Assembly (NCBI RefSeq): GCF_000214595.1
Contig: NZ_AFIG01000001.1
Span: forward strand, 1,096,382 to 1,160,381
Origin: Methylophaga thalassica MP
GTDB taxonomy: Bacteria > Pseudomonadota > Gammaproteobacteria > Nitrosococcales > Methylophagaceae
DNA length: 64,000 nt
Direction: 5' to 3'
Shown here in pieces: positions 47,001-55,580 of the stretch. Position numbers and translations under genes: made by a program. A model generated the notes under the pieces. It was not told where the DNA came from. It was given only the letters and a program-made list of their open reading frames with translations, and ran no database searches. Each line of letters begins with the position of its first letter. Position 1 is the first letter of the stretch.

Positions 47001-47968
47001 GACTGTCTGGCAAACAGAGGCAGAATTTCCGTTTGCGGTGGATGGTGCTTGCGTAATGCTTCGGACACATCACGTATATCGCGTTCACCGGCAAGGAAAA
47101 TCAGAATATCGCCAGGGCCTTCACGACAAAGTTCGTCCACGCCAGCAACGATGCCTGACACCATATCGTAATCGGGTGAGTCTTCATCGGTGGTGAGAAG
47201 AGGACGATAACGCACTTCTACCGGATAGGTGCGACCACTGACTTCGATGACCGGCGCATTATCAAAATGTTTGGAGAAACGCTCTGTGTCGATGGTCGCA
47301 GAAGTGATAATGACTTTGAGGTCAGGACGCTTGGGTAACAACTGTTTGATATAACCTAGTAAAAAATCGATATTGAGGCTTCGTTCATGTGCTTCGTCAA
47401 TAATCAGGGTGTCGTATTGATTCAGAAAGCGGTCATTTTGTGTTTCTGCCAGCAAAATACCATCGGTCATTAATTTGATGTAGCTGCTTTCTGTATTGAC
47501 CTGATCATGAAAGCGGACTTTATAACCCACCGTTTGACCGATCTCGGAGCCCAGTTCCTCAGCAATACGTGTCGCAACAGTTCTGGCAGCAATACGACGT
47601 GGTTGTGTATGCCCAATCAAACCTGTGACACCACGGCCCAGTTCCAGACAGATTTTAGGGAGTTGTGTTGTTTTTCCTGAACCGGTTTCACCGCAAAGAA
47701 TAATCACCTGATTATCCTGAATGGCTTTCGCCACTTCATGACGACGTTCAATAACGGGTAAATCAGCACTGAAGTCTGGTTTCGGGATGTTCTTGAGACG
47801 GGTTTGGGCTCGCTCAACTGATTTCAGCACTCGCTGAGTAAACTGACCAATAGCCTCAGCATTTGCCTTATTCTTTTGTAATTGCTGCCACTGACGTTGA
47901 AGACGGTATCTGTCTGTCAGCATTGCGGATTGAATGAGTTGCGTTAAGTTTTGCTCAGAATTAGTCAC
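44081..47968 (-). CDS. hrpA: ATP-dependent RNA helicase HrpA
   Basis: A 1295-residue DEAH-box helicase, the usual HrpA size (about 1300). Walker A is GETGSGKTTQLPKI (about 93-106), the DEAH box is in DEAHERS (about 191), motif III is SATID, and motif VI is QRSGRCGRVAAGICIRLY. These are followed by the winged-helix/ratchet domains and the long C-terminal HrpA region. It unwinds RNA; in E. coli HrpA has been tied to mRNA processing and rescue of stalled ribosomes. The start is GTG at 47968. Convergent with the GGDEF-EAL gene. Confidence 0.97.
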   Translation of the reverse strand: MTNSEQNLTQLIQSAMLTDRYRLQRQWQQLQKNKANAEAIGQFTQRVLKSVERAQTRLKNIPKPDFSADLPVIERRHEVAKAIQDNQVIILCGETGSGKTTQLPKICLELGRGVTGLIGHTQPRRIAARTVATRIAEELGSEIGQTVGYKVRFHDQVNTESSYIKLMTDGILLAETQNDRFLNQYDTLIIDEAHERSLNIDFLLGYIKQLLPKRPDLKVIITSATIDTERFSKHFDNAPVIEVSGRTYPVEVRYRPLLTTDEDSPDYDMVSGIVAGVDELCREGPGDILIFLAGERDIRDVSEALRKHHPPQTEILPLFARQSAAEQNRVFKTGGQRRIILSTNVAETSLTVPGIRYVVDPGNARISRYSVRNKVQRLPIEKISQSSANQRSGRCGRVAAGICIRLYDEDDFNNRPAFTDPEVLRTNLASVILQMSALKLGNPAKFPFINPPPQKMINDGYRLLDELGAVDKQRNITEVGRQLSKLPIDPKIARMLLAGAEQNSLTEVLIIASALSIQDPRERPMDKQQAADEAHSKYKDERSDFIAFIKLWNHYHDKKKHLSQNKLRKYCKEQFLSFLRLREWHDIHQQLHVQLAELGLKFNQQEASYDSIHRALLAGLLSHVATKTDKFEYTGGRNLKLQIFPGSALHKKGPKWIMAAELVETGKLYARIVAKIEPEWIEPIAGDLVRRQYSDPHWEKKPAQVVAFESVSLNGLPIVSRRRIHYGPIDPPVANEIFIRSALVESDWHCQAKFFQHNRRLIEEIELLEQKSRRRDVLVDDDTLFDFYRKKVPDNIVNGASFEKWRKQAEKKDPNLLMLSKEVLMQHQAEQVTADQFPDQILINRVPLPLEYHFEPGKAEDGITQTIPLSLLNQTSSERYEWLVPGLLREKVIFLIKALPKSLRRHFIPVPQYADQCIKAMSSTSGALLPALSEQLRKLTGVEIDMSDWRTEELPLYLQMNFKLVDDQGELLDESRDLDKLKENWAREAAASFRQIPDSDYEKRGLTSWSFDTLPEQITLEQNGLEVTAYPALVDKGDCVDLTLMDTKAQAAELTRYGLRRLFMLNQADAVKYLHKNLPDIKQMCLHYANVPPSPYADNKQTDISPCEQLKSDLIHVAFDRCFILDQPTITDKTAFEKRITERKSDLINLAAKLAQNIAKPLAEYHAIAKRLTGNIPLAAINSVNDIKQQLGFLIYQGFVHDTPDEALKRLPVYCQAAGIRLDRLLTDPNKDKQRMAEVMPHWQKFINKVNKIETADFKEYRWMLEEFRISVFAQELKTAYPISAKRLEKQWQQC

Positions 47969-47997
47969 AAGAATTTTATTGCAAAAAGGGAGGTATT

Positions 47998-48945
47998 CTA
48001 CAGCTTCCAGGCTAATGAGACAGTATATTTAAAGTCATTGGGATCGGTATCGTCATGCACAGTAGAGTCATATTCATTGGTAACTCCCAGTTTCAATGCA
48101 ACACCGACGAAACTGTTTAAGTCAAGAATCCAGTCCAGAGAAGTGAGATTCCTATAGTCTCTATCATTGAGGCTGGGGTAATACGTATTAGAGAACTCTA
48201 CGTGTTGGTATTGATTCATATCCCATTTGGTTTCAATACCTAACATTCCCTCAGGCGTGAAATCTTGTTGTTCGCCACCAAAGGTTCGATTAAAACCTAA
48301 ACCACTTCTGCCAACAAAAAACCATGTGTCGGTATTGACAAACTCATAACCAAAACCGGCATTGGCGTTAGTACGGTAATCCCAGTCTTTGAACTTATCC
48401 AGGTCAAAACGGCCACCGGCAAACTGGAACCAGGGTGAATCAGGGCGTAGCCAGTCTCGGTTCATTGAGGTAAAAAAACTTTGTGCTGACAATTCGTGAT
48501 CAGATTCAGCGCGGAAGAATGCCGTCTTGTGAGATGTACGCATTTGTTTTGACTCATAATCAGCGTTAAAACCAATATTGAGCTGATTTGTACTGGATTT
48601 TCCGGCAGTACCACCTAGTCCCAGATCCAGTCTTCGTTTCCAGTTTGTGTAAAGACCTGTACCAAATAAGCCATCATCAGCATCGACATGCTGTACTTCT
48701 GGTTTTGCTTGTGGCGGCGGAGTGGTTGGCTCTGTATTGGTCGATGAGACCAGACTTTTAATGCGCGATCGCGGAATAATCATGACACCGAGTAGCGGGT
48801 GGTTTAGCTTTAAGGTGTCATCGGTTTCGGAGACGATGTCAGCCGTCAGCGTATCACCGTTAACAAGTTCAATCTTACTGGGGGTTGCTTGAGATACTAG
48901 TGGTGTTAACAAAATAGCTAAGAGTAGATATCTGATATATATCAC
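47998..48945 (-). CDS. DUF481 outer-membrane-like protein
   Basis: About 315 residues: a signal peptide (YLLLAILLTPLVSQA), an Sm-like N-terminal domain (KIELVNGDTLTADIVSETDD, then IPRSRIKSLV), a Pro-rich linker with TTPPPQAKPE, and a C-terminal DUF481 beta barrel of amphipathic strands ending in KYTVSLAWKL, a proper outer membrane end. DUF481 proteins are salt-induced or outer-membrane proteins of unknown function. GGAGG lies nine bases before a GTG at 48945 and inside the longer frame from ATG 48963, so the GTG is the likely start. Confidence 0.88.
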   Translation of the reverse strand: MIYIRYLLLAILLTPLVSQATPSKIELVNGDTLTADIVSETDDTLKLNHPLLGVMIIPRSRIKSLVSSTNTEPTTPPPQAKPEVQHVDADDGLFGTGLYTNWKRRLDLGLGGTAGKSSTNQLNIGFNADYESKQMRTSHKTAFFRAESDHELSAQSFFTSMNRDWLRPDSPWFQFAGGRFDLDKFKDWDYRTNANAGFGYEFVNTDTWFFVGRSGLGFNRTFGGEQQDFTPEGMLGIETKWDMNQYQHVEFSNTYYPSLNDRDYRNLTSLDWILDLNSFVGVALKLGVTNEYDSTVHDDTDPNDFKYTVSLAWKL

Positions 48946-48971
48946 TAGCGAATTCCTCCGCATAACTGCAT

Positions 48972-48998
48972 AAAAAAGCAGCCTGAATCAGGCTGCTT
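48972..48998 (-). terminator. terminator after the pentapeptide gene
   Basis: On the minus strand AAGCAGCC (48998-48991) pairs with GGCTGCTT (48983-48976) around a seven-base loop and runs into six T. It is 25 bases after the pentapeptide-repeat stop. Confidence 0.88.
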
Positions 48999-49022
48999 GA
49001 AAGTAATGGCTTAGATCCTATT

Positions 49023-49493
49023 TTATTGACATCCACTGTTGTTTATTTCACCGTCCGGCATGATGGTGTTACAGAAGGTGACTCCACGAAGTTCAGCGCC
49101 TTCGAGGCTAGCACCTGTTAAATCTGCATCACTTAAATCAGCAAAGATAAGCTGAGTGCCTGATAAATTTGTTTTTCTGAGGTTCGCACCAGCCAATTCT
49201 GTGTAATCCATCAGTGCATTACTTACATCAGCACCCTCTAGAATGGCTCCCTGCATTCTGGAATGGGTAAACCAAACACCATGTAATTTAGCATCAGTGA
49301 GGTTAATGCCTTTGAGGTTGGCTTCACTCATATCAGCGCCTTTCAAATCATGACCTGTCAGATCAGCTTCACTCAAGTTACAGAAGTTACACTGTAAGGT
49401 TTTAAGTAATCTGTCGAGATACACTTTGTCGTAAGCAGAAGCATTTGTCGCTATTATTGATAAGCCGACTAAAAGAAGCATTTTTTTCATCAT
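49023..49493 (-). CDS. exported pentapeptide-repeat protein
   Basis: A 156-residue protein: signal peptide (MLLLVGLSIIATNASA) followed by about 20 pentapeptide units of A(D/N)LXX type, for example ADLTGHDLKGADMSEANLKG and ADLSDADLTGASLEGAELRG. These fold as a right-handed square beta helix. Four cysteines flank the repeats (CNFCNL at the start, FCNTIM and the final GCQ), probably disulfide-bonded in the periplasm. The cytoplasmic pentapeptide proteins that protect gyrase lack a signal peptide, so that role is unlikely. GGAGAGAG precedes the start. Confidence 0.9.
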   Translation of the reverse strand: MMKKMLLLVGLSIIATNASAYDKVYLDRLLKTLQCNFCNLSEADLTGHDLKGADMSEANLKGINLTDAKLHGVWFTHSRMQGAILEGADVSNALMDYTELAGANLRKTNLSGTQLIFADLSDADLTGASLEGAELRGVTFCNTIMPDGEINNSGCQ

Positions 49494-49518
49494 TTTCTCT
49501 CTCCTGGTAATTTTTATT

Positions 49519-50109
49519 TTATGACCATTTATTCATGAAAAATGCTTGCTCAACTGGGCGACGTTTACGAGGGGACAATTCCCTCTCTAGTTGTTCTTCA
49601 GTGAGGTTATCTAATGCAGCCTGGTGTCCGATAGCAATAACAGACCAAATATGGATATCAGCAGGAATATTGAAAGACTCACGTAGCACTTTGTCATCAA
49701 ATCCCCCCATCTGGTGACTCATCAGTCCCATCGCTGTAGCTTGTAAACATAGACTGATACTGGCTGCACCCGTGTCATAACCAGACCAACGATTGGGTTT
49801 ATCATTTTGACTAAAGTTGGGGACAGAGGCAGTAACTATTAAAACAGGTGCATTTTTTGCCCATTCCTGATTGCCAGGCACAAGTGCAGAAAGCACTTTT
49901 TTCCAAGCAGATTCGTCAGTATTTTTATCACAAACCAGATAGCGCCATGGCTCATCACCAAAACAAGAGGGAGACCAGCGGGCAGCTTCGCAAAGCGCAG
50001 TGATTTCTTCCAATGTCACCATAACGGTGGGATCATAAGCACGACCACTCCAACGTTCTGCCATTACTTTTTCTATGGGTTGAGCTGTGTCTGCTGGTTT
50101 TTGAATCAT
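49519..50109 (-). CDS. nitroreductase-family FMN protein
   Basis: A 196-residue nitroreductase fold protein. Seen: ERWSGRAYDPTVMVT with FMN-binding Arg residues, LCEAARWSPSCFGDEPWRYL (the ARWAPS-like motif), GAASISLCLQATAMGLMSHQMGG, and VIAIGHQA near the end. Such enzymes bind FMN and reduce nitro groups, quinones or enones with NAD(P)H; the physiological substrate is unknown. AAGGTGAT precedes the ATG, four bases after the yhbY stop, so it is second in a yhbY-nitroreductase transcript. Confidence 0.93.
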   Translation of the reverse strand: MIQKPADTAQPIEKVMAERWSGRAYDPTVMVTLEEITALCEAARWSPSCFGDEPWRYLVCDKNTDESAWKKVLSALVPGNQEWAKNAPVLIVTASVPNFSQNDKPNRWSGYDTGAASISLCLQATAMGLMSHQMGGFDDKVLRESFNIPADIHIWSVIAIGHQAALDNLTEEQLERELSPRKRRPVEQAFFMNKWS

Positions 50110-50113
50110 ATAA

Positions 50114-50407
50114 TCACCTTGGTAGTTGGATTAAAGCTTTTTTTGATGGCCGATAAAATCCACCGATATGACCGATCACTTGAACCAAATCTGCGCCACT
50201 TTCTTCAGCAATTTTATCTAACATGGCCTTTCTATCTGCGCGTTCTTGACCACTTACTCGGACCTTGATTAGCTCGTGATGTTCCAGTGCATTATCAATT
50301 TCGGCAAGCACCGAATCAGTTAAACCACTGTTACCAATCATAACAACCGGTTTTAAGGTATGGGCAAGCCCTTTGAGATAACGTCTTTGTTTGTCAGTAA
50401 CTGCCAT
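50114..50407 (-). CDS. yhbY: ribosome-associated RNA-binding protein YhbY
   Basis: 97 residues from ATG 50407, identical in length to E. coli YhbY. CRM domain with QRRYLKGLAHTLKPVVMIGN and GLTDSV (the GxxG-type RNA loop), HHELIKVRVSGQERADRKAM, and GADLVQVIGHIGGFYRPSKK. It binds pre-50S ribosomal particles. AGGTGAG fits the ATG at 50407 better than the GTG at 50419. It is divergent from rlmKL, another 23S rRNA gene. Confidence 0.95.
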   Translation of the reverse strand: MAVTDKQRRYLKGLAHTLKPVVMIGNSGLTDSVLAEIDNALEHHELIKVRVSGQERADRKAMLDKIAEESGADLVQVIGHIGGFYRPSKKALIQLPR

Positions 50408-50456
50408 TAGTGTGCTCACCTGTATTAAAATGTTTTGATTATATCAGGAAGGCAAT

Positions 50457-52661
50457 ATGGCTAAACAACACAAGTTTACGGTGACAGCAGCGAGAGGTAT
50501 GTTGCCACTGCTTGCGGAAGAACTAAAACAGCTAGGTATTAAAAATACCAAGCAAGATCAGGGAAATATCCGTTTTACAGGCACTTTGGCCGAGGCATAT
50601 ACAGTATGTTTGTGGTCTCGCGTCGCTATCCGAGTCTTGTTACCTATTGCCCATTTAACAGCAGAAACGCCGGAACAGCTTTACGAAGGGATTAATGCAC
50701 TTCCATGGGAAGACCATATTAATGAGCTTGATAGCACTATTGCTGTTGACTTCAATAGTTTTCGTTCAAAGATAAAACATACTCAATACGGTGCTCAGCG
50801 CGTAAAAGACGCGATTGTTGATCGTTTTCGTACGCTTTTTGGTCAACGACCCTCCGTTGATCTCTACCAGCCTGATGTGCGTATTAATGTTTATCTGAAA
50901 CACAATCAAGCCACGGTTAGCATTGATTTATCGGGCGAAAGTTTGCACAAGCGTGGTTACCGAGTCAGTAATACCGCGGCGCCGCTGAAAGAACATCTGG
51001 CTGCAGCCATCTTACTGAGTGCAGAGTGGCCTAAACTGGCACGACAAGGCTGGGCATTAATCGATCCCATGTGCGGATCTGGGACATTTCTTATCGAAGC
51101 CGCGATGATTGCTGCTGATATCGCCCCTGGCATTTTACGTGACTATTACGGCTTTAGTTTTTGGAAACAGCACGATAAAGACATATGGAAACAGCTCAAA
51201 GCAGATGCAGAGCGAAGAAGACAAGCCGGTCTAGCGCGATGCCCTGTGATTGTTGGGGGAGATGCTGACGCATCCGCGGTTGAAGCCGCTAAAAATAATA
51301 TTGCAGAAGCAGGTCTCAGTGACCGCATACACGTTAGCCAACGTGATTTGCTTGAATGGCCAAGACTGGCAACAGAACTACCGAAAACAGGTTTATTTGT
51401 CTGTAACCCCCCTTACGGTGAACGTATTGGCCGTACGGATGAATTACATTATCTGTACGAAAGCCTCGGCAATATTATTAATGAGTCATTCGCAGGCTGG
51501 CGCACGGCTTTGATAACAGATAATGCGCAATTAGGTAAATTTACTGGCCTGACGCTATTTGATACCGTGCCTTTTGATAATGGCCCCATCGCCTGTGACG
51601 TGCTTTTCTATCGTGCACCACGCCCGGTACGTACAAACGAACTTACAGCATCGCCAACCCAGTTTGTCGATGACGAAGAAGAAAGCCGTGAACAAGCGCC
51701 TGTTGAAATGACCGAACAAGGTGCGATGTTTGCCAATCGCTTAAAGAAAAATAAAAAACACTTGGCGAAGTGGGCGCGTAAGTCGGGATTGAGTTGTTAT
51801 CGGGTTTATGATGCTGATTTACCTGATTATGCGTTAGCCATTGATCTTTATGATGACCATATCCACGTTCAGGAATATGCACCACCCAAGCAGATTGATC
51901 CTGAAAAAGCCGTAGAACGACTGCAGGAAGCGATGCAGATTATTCCTGAGGTCTTCGAAGTACCTGTCACCCATGTAGCATTAAAAGTCAGGAAGAAACA
52001 ACGTGGTAAAGAACAATACGAAGCACAGGCTGCCAAAAACCAACGCTTTGAAGTGCGTGAAAATGGGCTGCGCTTTTGGGTAAACCTGACCGATTATTTA
52101 GATACAGGTTTATTTCTTGATCACCGTGATACCAGACAACTTGTCAGAGAATTAGCCAAAGGTAAGGACTTTCTCAATTTATTCTCATACACCGGATCGG
52201 CCAGTGTTTATGCGGCGGCAGGTCAGGCAAGATCAACAACCAGCGTCGATATGTCCAATACCTATTTGGCGTGGGCTGAAGACAATATGAAACTAAATGG
52301 TTTTGTCGGTGAACTGCACCAGTATATTCGGGCTAATTGTATTGAGTGGCTGGAACAGGCACAGGAAGATGAAAAACGTTACGGCCTAATTTTCCTTGAT
52401 CCACCAACGTTTTCTAATTCAAGCCGGATGGAAGGGGTCTTTGATATTCAGCGAGATCACAGCACGCTGATCAAGCAAGCAGGTGCGTTACTGACATCAG
52501 ACGGAGAATTGATTTTCTCCACAAATCGTCGTGATTTTGAATTAGATAGCGACGCTTTAAATCAATTTGTAATTGAAGATATCAGTACGGCCACCATACC
52601 GCGAGATTTTGAGAGAAATAAAAAAATTCACCGTTGTTGGCGAATTAAGCCGAGATCGTGA
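50457..52661 (+). CDS. rlmL: bifunctional 23S rRNA methyltransferase RlmKL
   Basis: A 734-residue fusion as in E. coli RlmKL (702). The N-terminal half has a THUMP domain and the m2G2445 methyltransferase with DPMCGSGTFLIEAAMIAADI and NPPYGER. The C-terminal half is the m7G2069 enzyme (RlmK) with LDHRDTRQLVRELAKGKDFL, NLFSYTGSASVYAA, and DPPTFSNSSRM. It methylates two guanines in the helix 74 region during 50S assembly. AGGAAGGCA precedes the ATG. Convergent with the parA-like gene, three bases apart. Confidence 0.97.
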   Translation: MAKQHKFTVTAARGMLPLLAEELKQLGIKNTKQDQGNIRFTGTLAEAYTVCLWSRVAIRVLLPIAHLTAETPEQLYEGINALPWEDHINELDSTIAVDFNSFRSKIKHTQYGAQRVKDAIVDRFRTLFGQRPSVDLYQPDVRINVYLKHNQATVSIDLSGESLHKRGYRVSNTAAPLKEHLAAAILLSAEWPKLARQGWALIDPMCGSGTFLIEAAMIAADIAPGILRDYYGFSFWKQHDKDIWKQLKADAERRRQAGLARCPVIVGGDADASAVEAAKNNIAEAGLSDRIHVSQRDLLEWPRLATELPKTGLFVCNPPYGERIGRTDELHYLYESLGNIINESFAGWRTALITDNAQLGKFTGLTLFDTVPFDNGPIACDVLFYRAPRPVRTNELTASPTQFVDDEEESREQAPVEMTEQGAMFANRLKKNKKHLAKWARKSGLSCYRVYDADLPDYALAIDLYDDHIHVQEYAPPKQIDPEKAVERLQEAMQIIPEVFEVPVTHVALKVRKKQRGKEQYEAQAAKNQRFEVRENGLRFWVNLTDYLDTGLFLDHRDTRQLVRELAKGKDFLNLFSYTGSASVYAAAGQARSTTSVDMSNTYLAWAEDNMKLNGFVGELHQYIRANCIEWLEQAQEDEKRYGLIFLDPPTFSNSSRMEGVFDIQRDHSTLIKQAGALLTSDGELIFSTNRRDFELDSDALNQFVIEDISTATIPRDFERNKKIHRCWRIKPRS

Positions 52662-52663
52662 TA

Positions 52664-53419
52664 TTAAAAATCTGACAGTGTCTGTTTAATTTCACGCCAT
52701 AATTCGGCATAAGCCTGACTAACGGTCGATTGTTTATCAAAAGCGGGGAGAGGTTGGCGATAATCACCCATTCTTTCGACGATTGCTGCGTAAGGAATCG
52801 CTGTTTTTAAACCATTTTTCAGCATCTTTGGTGGATGAGCAAGCATGACACGATGCATGCTTCTGCGTCTGTCGACCATATTAAAAAAGGCATGCAGACG
52901 TTTTGGCTTTAATTTATGTTCTTTAAAAAAGTCACGAGTCTGCTCAAATGTTCGCAGAGACAGATGCGTTGGAATCAATGGCAGAAATAACGAGTCGGCA
53001 GTGGCGAATATTTGTTCTGTGAGTAAGGAAAAACTCGGTGGGCAATCCAAAATCATCAACGCATAATTTTCACTGAATGGCTCAACCAGCTTAGCAATCA
53101 GATTCTGTTTACCTTGATCACTTTGTTCACTAAGTTGGTGATCCAAATGACGGAAGGAAAAATCAGCTGGAATAATATCCAGATTCTCAAATTCTGTGCT
53201 TCTGACTAAATCCCCGATAGGCGTTTTGCCAGTTAATAATTTTTTCGGTTTTGTTTCTGATTTTGCAGTGGTATTAAATAACCAGCTGGACGCGCCTTGA
53301 GGATCCAAGTCCCATATCAGAGTCGGAATTCCCTCATTGGCGGCATGCCAGGCAATATTAACGGCGGACGTCGTTTTACCGACGCCGCCTTTTAAATTAA
53401 AAAAAGCAATGGTTTCCAT
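52664..53419 (-). CDS. orphan ParA-family ATPase
   Basis: A 251-residue ParA/MinD-type ATPase: FFNLKGGVGKTTSAVNIAW (deviant Walker A with the signature Lys at residue 10), LIWDLDPQGASSW (Walker A'), and LMILDCPPSFSLLTE (Walker B). The chain has no N-terminal HTH, so it is of the small type that positions plasmids, chemoreceptors or carboxysomes by nucleoid gradients. There is no parB partner. It starts seven bases after ppk1 on the same strand, so it is very likely co-transcribed with polyphosphate kinase. Its cargo may be polyphosphate granules, an inference. Confidence 0.9.
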   Translation of the reverse strand: METIAFFNLKGGVGKTTSAVNIAWHAANEGIPTLIWDLDPQGASSWLFNTTAKSETKPKKLLTGKTPIGDLVRSTEFENLDIIPADFSFRHLDHQLSEQSDQGKQNLIAKLVEPFSENYALMILDCPPSFSLLTEQIFATADSLFLPLIPTHLSLRTFEQTRDFFKEHKLKPKRLHAFFNMVDRRRSMHRVMLAHPPKMLKNGLKTAIPYAAIVERMGDYRQPLPAFDKQSTVSQAYAELWREIKQTLSDF

Positions 53420-53426
53420 AGTAAAT

Positions 53427-55514
53427 CTAAAACGATTTCGCCATTTGTTCCAGCAAGGCAGTTTGTGCCGAAATTTGTGGCGCTGACTCTTCTCTGTCAA
53501 CACGGTGATAACGACCATCAGCATTTAGAATCCATGCCTGTGTGTTATCAGTGAGATAAAGTTCTAAATCTTCCATAATACGGGTGCGTAATTTTTTCGA
53601 TTCAATCGGGAAACAGGTTTCAACACGACGTAATAAATTCCGTTTCATTAAGTCTGCACTACCAGCCCAGATTTCAGGTGAACCCTGGTTTTCAAAGTAG
53701 AAAACACGAGTGTGTTCGAGAAAACGACCGATAATACTTCTGACCTGAATATTCTCAGACAGGCCTTCAACTCCTGGTTTCAGACAACAAATGCCACGGA
53801 CAATCAGATCGACTTTAACGCCAGCCATTGAGGCGCGATAAAACGCCTGAATCATTTCCTGTTCAACAACAGCATTCACTTTAACGATGATTCGGGCTGG
53901 TTTGCCTGCTTTTGCTGAATCAATTTCTTTTTCGATTTTTGCCAGCAAGCCTTCATGCAAAGTGAATGGTGCATGCAGCAATTTATGCATCTGAGGAATT
54001 TTACCGAGGCTGGTCAGCTGAATGAACAGATTGTTAACGTCTTCGCCTATCTGTTTATCAGAAGTCAGTAGACCGTAGTCGGTATAAATACGAGATGTAC
54101 TGCGGTGATAGTTACCTGTACCCAGGTGAACGTAACGACGTAGCTTGCCATTTTCACGGCGGAGGATAAGCAGCATTTTCGCATGGGTTTTGTAACCCAC
54201 GATACCATATACCACATGGGCACCCGCTTCCTGCAGACGTGATGCTAATGCGACGTTAGCTTCTTCATCAAAGCGTGCACGCAGCTCCACCACAACGGTC
54301 ACTTCTTTACCTGCCTGAGCAGCCGTAACTAAGGCATCAACAATCGGTGATTTAGCGCCGGTACGATATAAGGTTTGTTTTATAGCTAGGACACTACTGT
54401 CAGCCGCTGCCTGACGAATCATGTCAATAATTGGTGTGAATGACTGATAAGGGTGGTGCAACAGCATATCTTGCTTACGCAGAGCATCAAAAATATCGAC
54501 ATCCAGACTTAAACCGCTCGGGCGACCTTGAGTGAATGGTCTGAATTTTAAATCCGGTCTATCCACCAGTGAACAAACCGTTTGAATACGGCTCAGGTTA
54601 ACTGGACCATTTACCAGATAAACGTTGTCACGTTCCATCGCACATTCATTACGCAGAAACTCAACCATATCTTCAGGACAGTTATGTGCAATTTCCAAAC
54701 GCACTTCATCACCGTAGTTACGTTGTGTTAGTTCGTCTGCAATGGTGGCAAGTAAATCACTGGTTTCTTCAGTATCAATGGCCAAATCGCTGTTGCGTGT
54801 CACCCGGAACTGGAAACAACCTTTTATTTTCATGCCAAAGAATAGATCTTCAGCAAAGGCATGGATAATGGATGACAGGAACACAAATTTGTATTCGCCT
54901 TCGGCTACCATTTCAGGTGGAAGCTGAATAACACGTGGAAGCGCACGAGGCGCTTGTAATATGGCGTAACCACGGTCACGACCAAAGGCATCTTTGCCGA
55001 CCAGTGACACAATAAAGTTCAAACTTTTATTGAGTAAACGTGGGAAGGGATGTGCCGAGTCCAGCCCCATTGGACTGAGGATAGGTAAAATTTCTTCCTG
55101 AAAATAGTCTTTCAGCCAGGCATTGTGCTCATCTGTCCATTGTGCACGTGGTAAAACCTGGATAGATTCCTGATCTAACTCAGGTAATAACACGTCATTC
55201 AAAACACGGTATTGTTCTTCGACCAGTTCATGCGCGCGCTGGTTAATTAATTTCAAACATTCCTGTGCAGTGATCTGATCGGATTCAATGTAAGGATCAC
55301 CAATTTCGATCTGCTGAATCAGGCCGGCAACACGCACTTCAAAAAACTCATCCAGATTGGTACTAGAGATACATAAATAGTTGAGACGTTCCAGCAAAGG
55401 CACATTAGGATCAAGCGCTTGCTGCAAAACGCGCCAGTTGAATTCAAGTAAACTTAATTCACGGTTGATGTACAGAGCCGGGTTATTTAAATCTAAAGCG
55501 TTTTCTTCAGTCAT
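53427..55514 (-). CDS. ppk: polyphosphate kinase 1
   Basis: A 695-residue PPK1, the usual size (688 in E. coli). Order: N-terminal helical domain (INRELSLLEFNWRVLQQALD, SSTNLDEFFEVRVAGL), head domain, and two phospholipase-D-like catalytic domains with IDMIRQAAADSSVLAIKQTL, VGYKTHAKMLLILRRENGKL with the phospho-accepting His, and the C-terminal ARIIVKVNAVVEQEMIQAFY and WAGSADLMKRNLLRRVE. It makes polyphosphate from ATP at the membrane. AAGGCAAT precedes the ATG. A ParA gene follows seven bases downstream. Confidence 0.98.
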   Translation of the reverse strand: MTEENALDLNNPALYINRELSLLEFNWRVLQQALDPNVPLLERLNYLCISSTNLDEFFEVRVAGLIQQIEIGDPYIESDQITAQECLKLINQRAHELVEEQYRVLNDVLLPELDQESIQVLPRAQWTDEHNAWLKDYFQEEILPILSPMGLDSAHPFPRLLNKSLNFIVSLVGKDAFGRDRGYAILQAPRALPRVIQLPPEMVAEGEYKFVFLSSIIHAFAEDLFFGMKIKGCFQFRVTRNSDLAIDTEETSDLLATIADELTQRNYGDEVRLEIAHNCPEDMVEFLRNECAMERDNVYLVNGPVNLSRIQTVCSLVDRPDLKFRPFTQGRPSGLSLDVDIFDALRKQDMLLHHPYQSFTPIIDMIRQAAADSSVLAIKQTLYRTGAKSPIVDALVTAAQAGKEVTVVVELRARFDEEANVALASRLQEAGAHVVYGIVGYKTHAKMLLILRRENGKLRRYVHLGTGNYHRSTSRIYTDYGLLTSDKQIGEDVNNLFIQLTSLGKIPQMHKLLHAPFTLHEGLLAKIEKEIDSAKAGKPARIIVKVNAVVEQEMIQAFYRASMAGVKVDLIVRGICCLKPGVEGLSENIQVRSIIGRFLEHTRVFYFENQGSPEIWAGSADLMKRNLLRRVETCFPIESKKLRTRIMEDLELYLTDNTQAWILNADGRYHRVDREESAPQISAQTALLEQMAKSF

Positions 55515-55580
55515 ATTGCCTTTCAGATCGTTTTACACAGATTTTTTTATAATAATGCAGTTTTATGACAATGCGATGAA

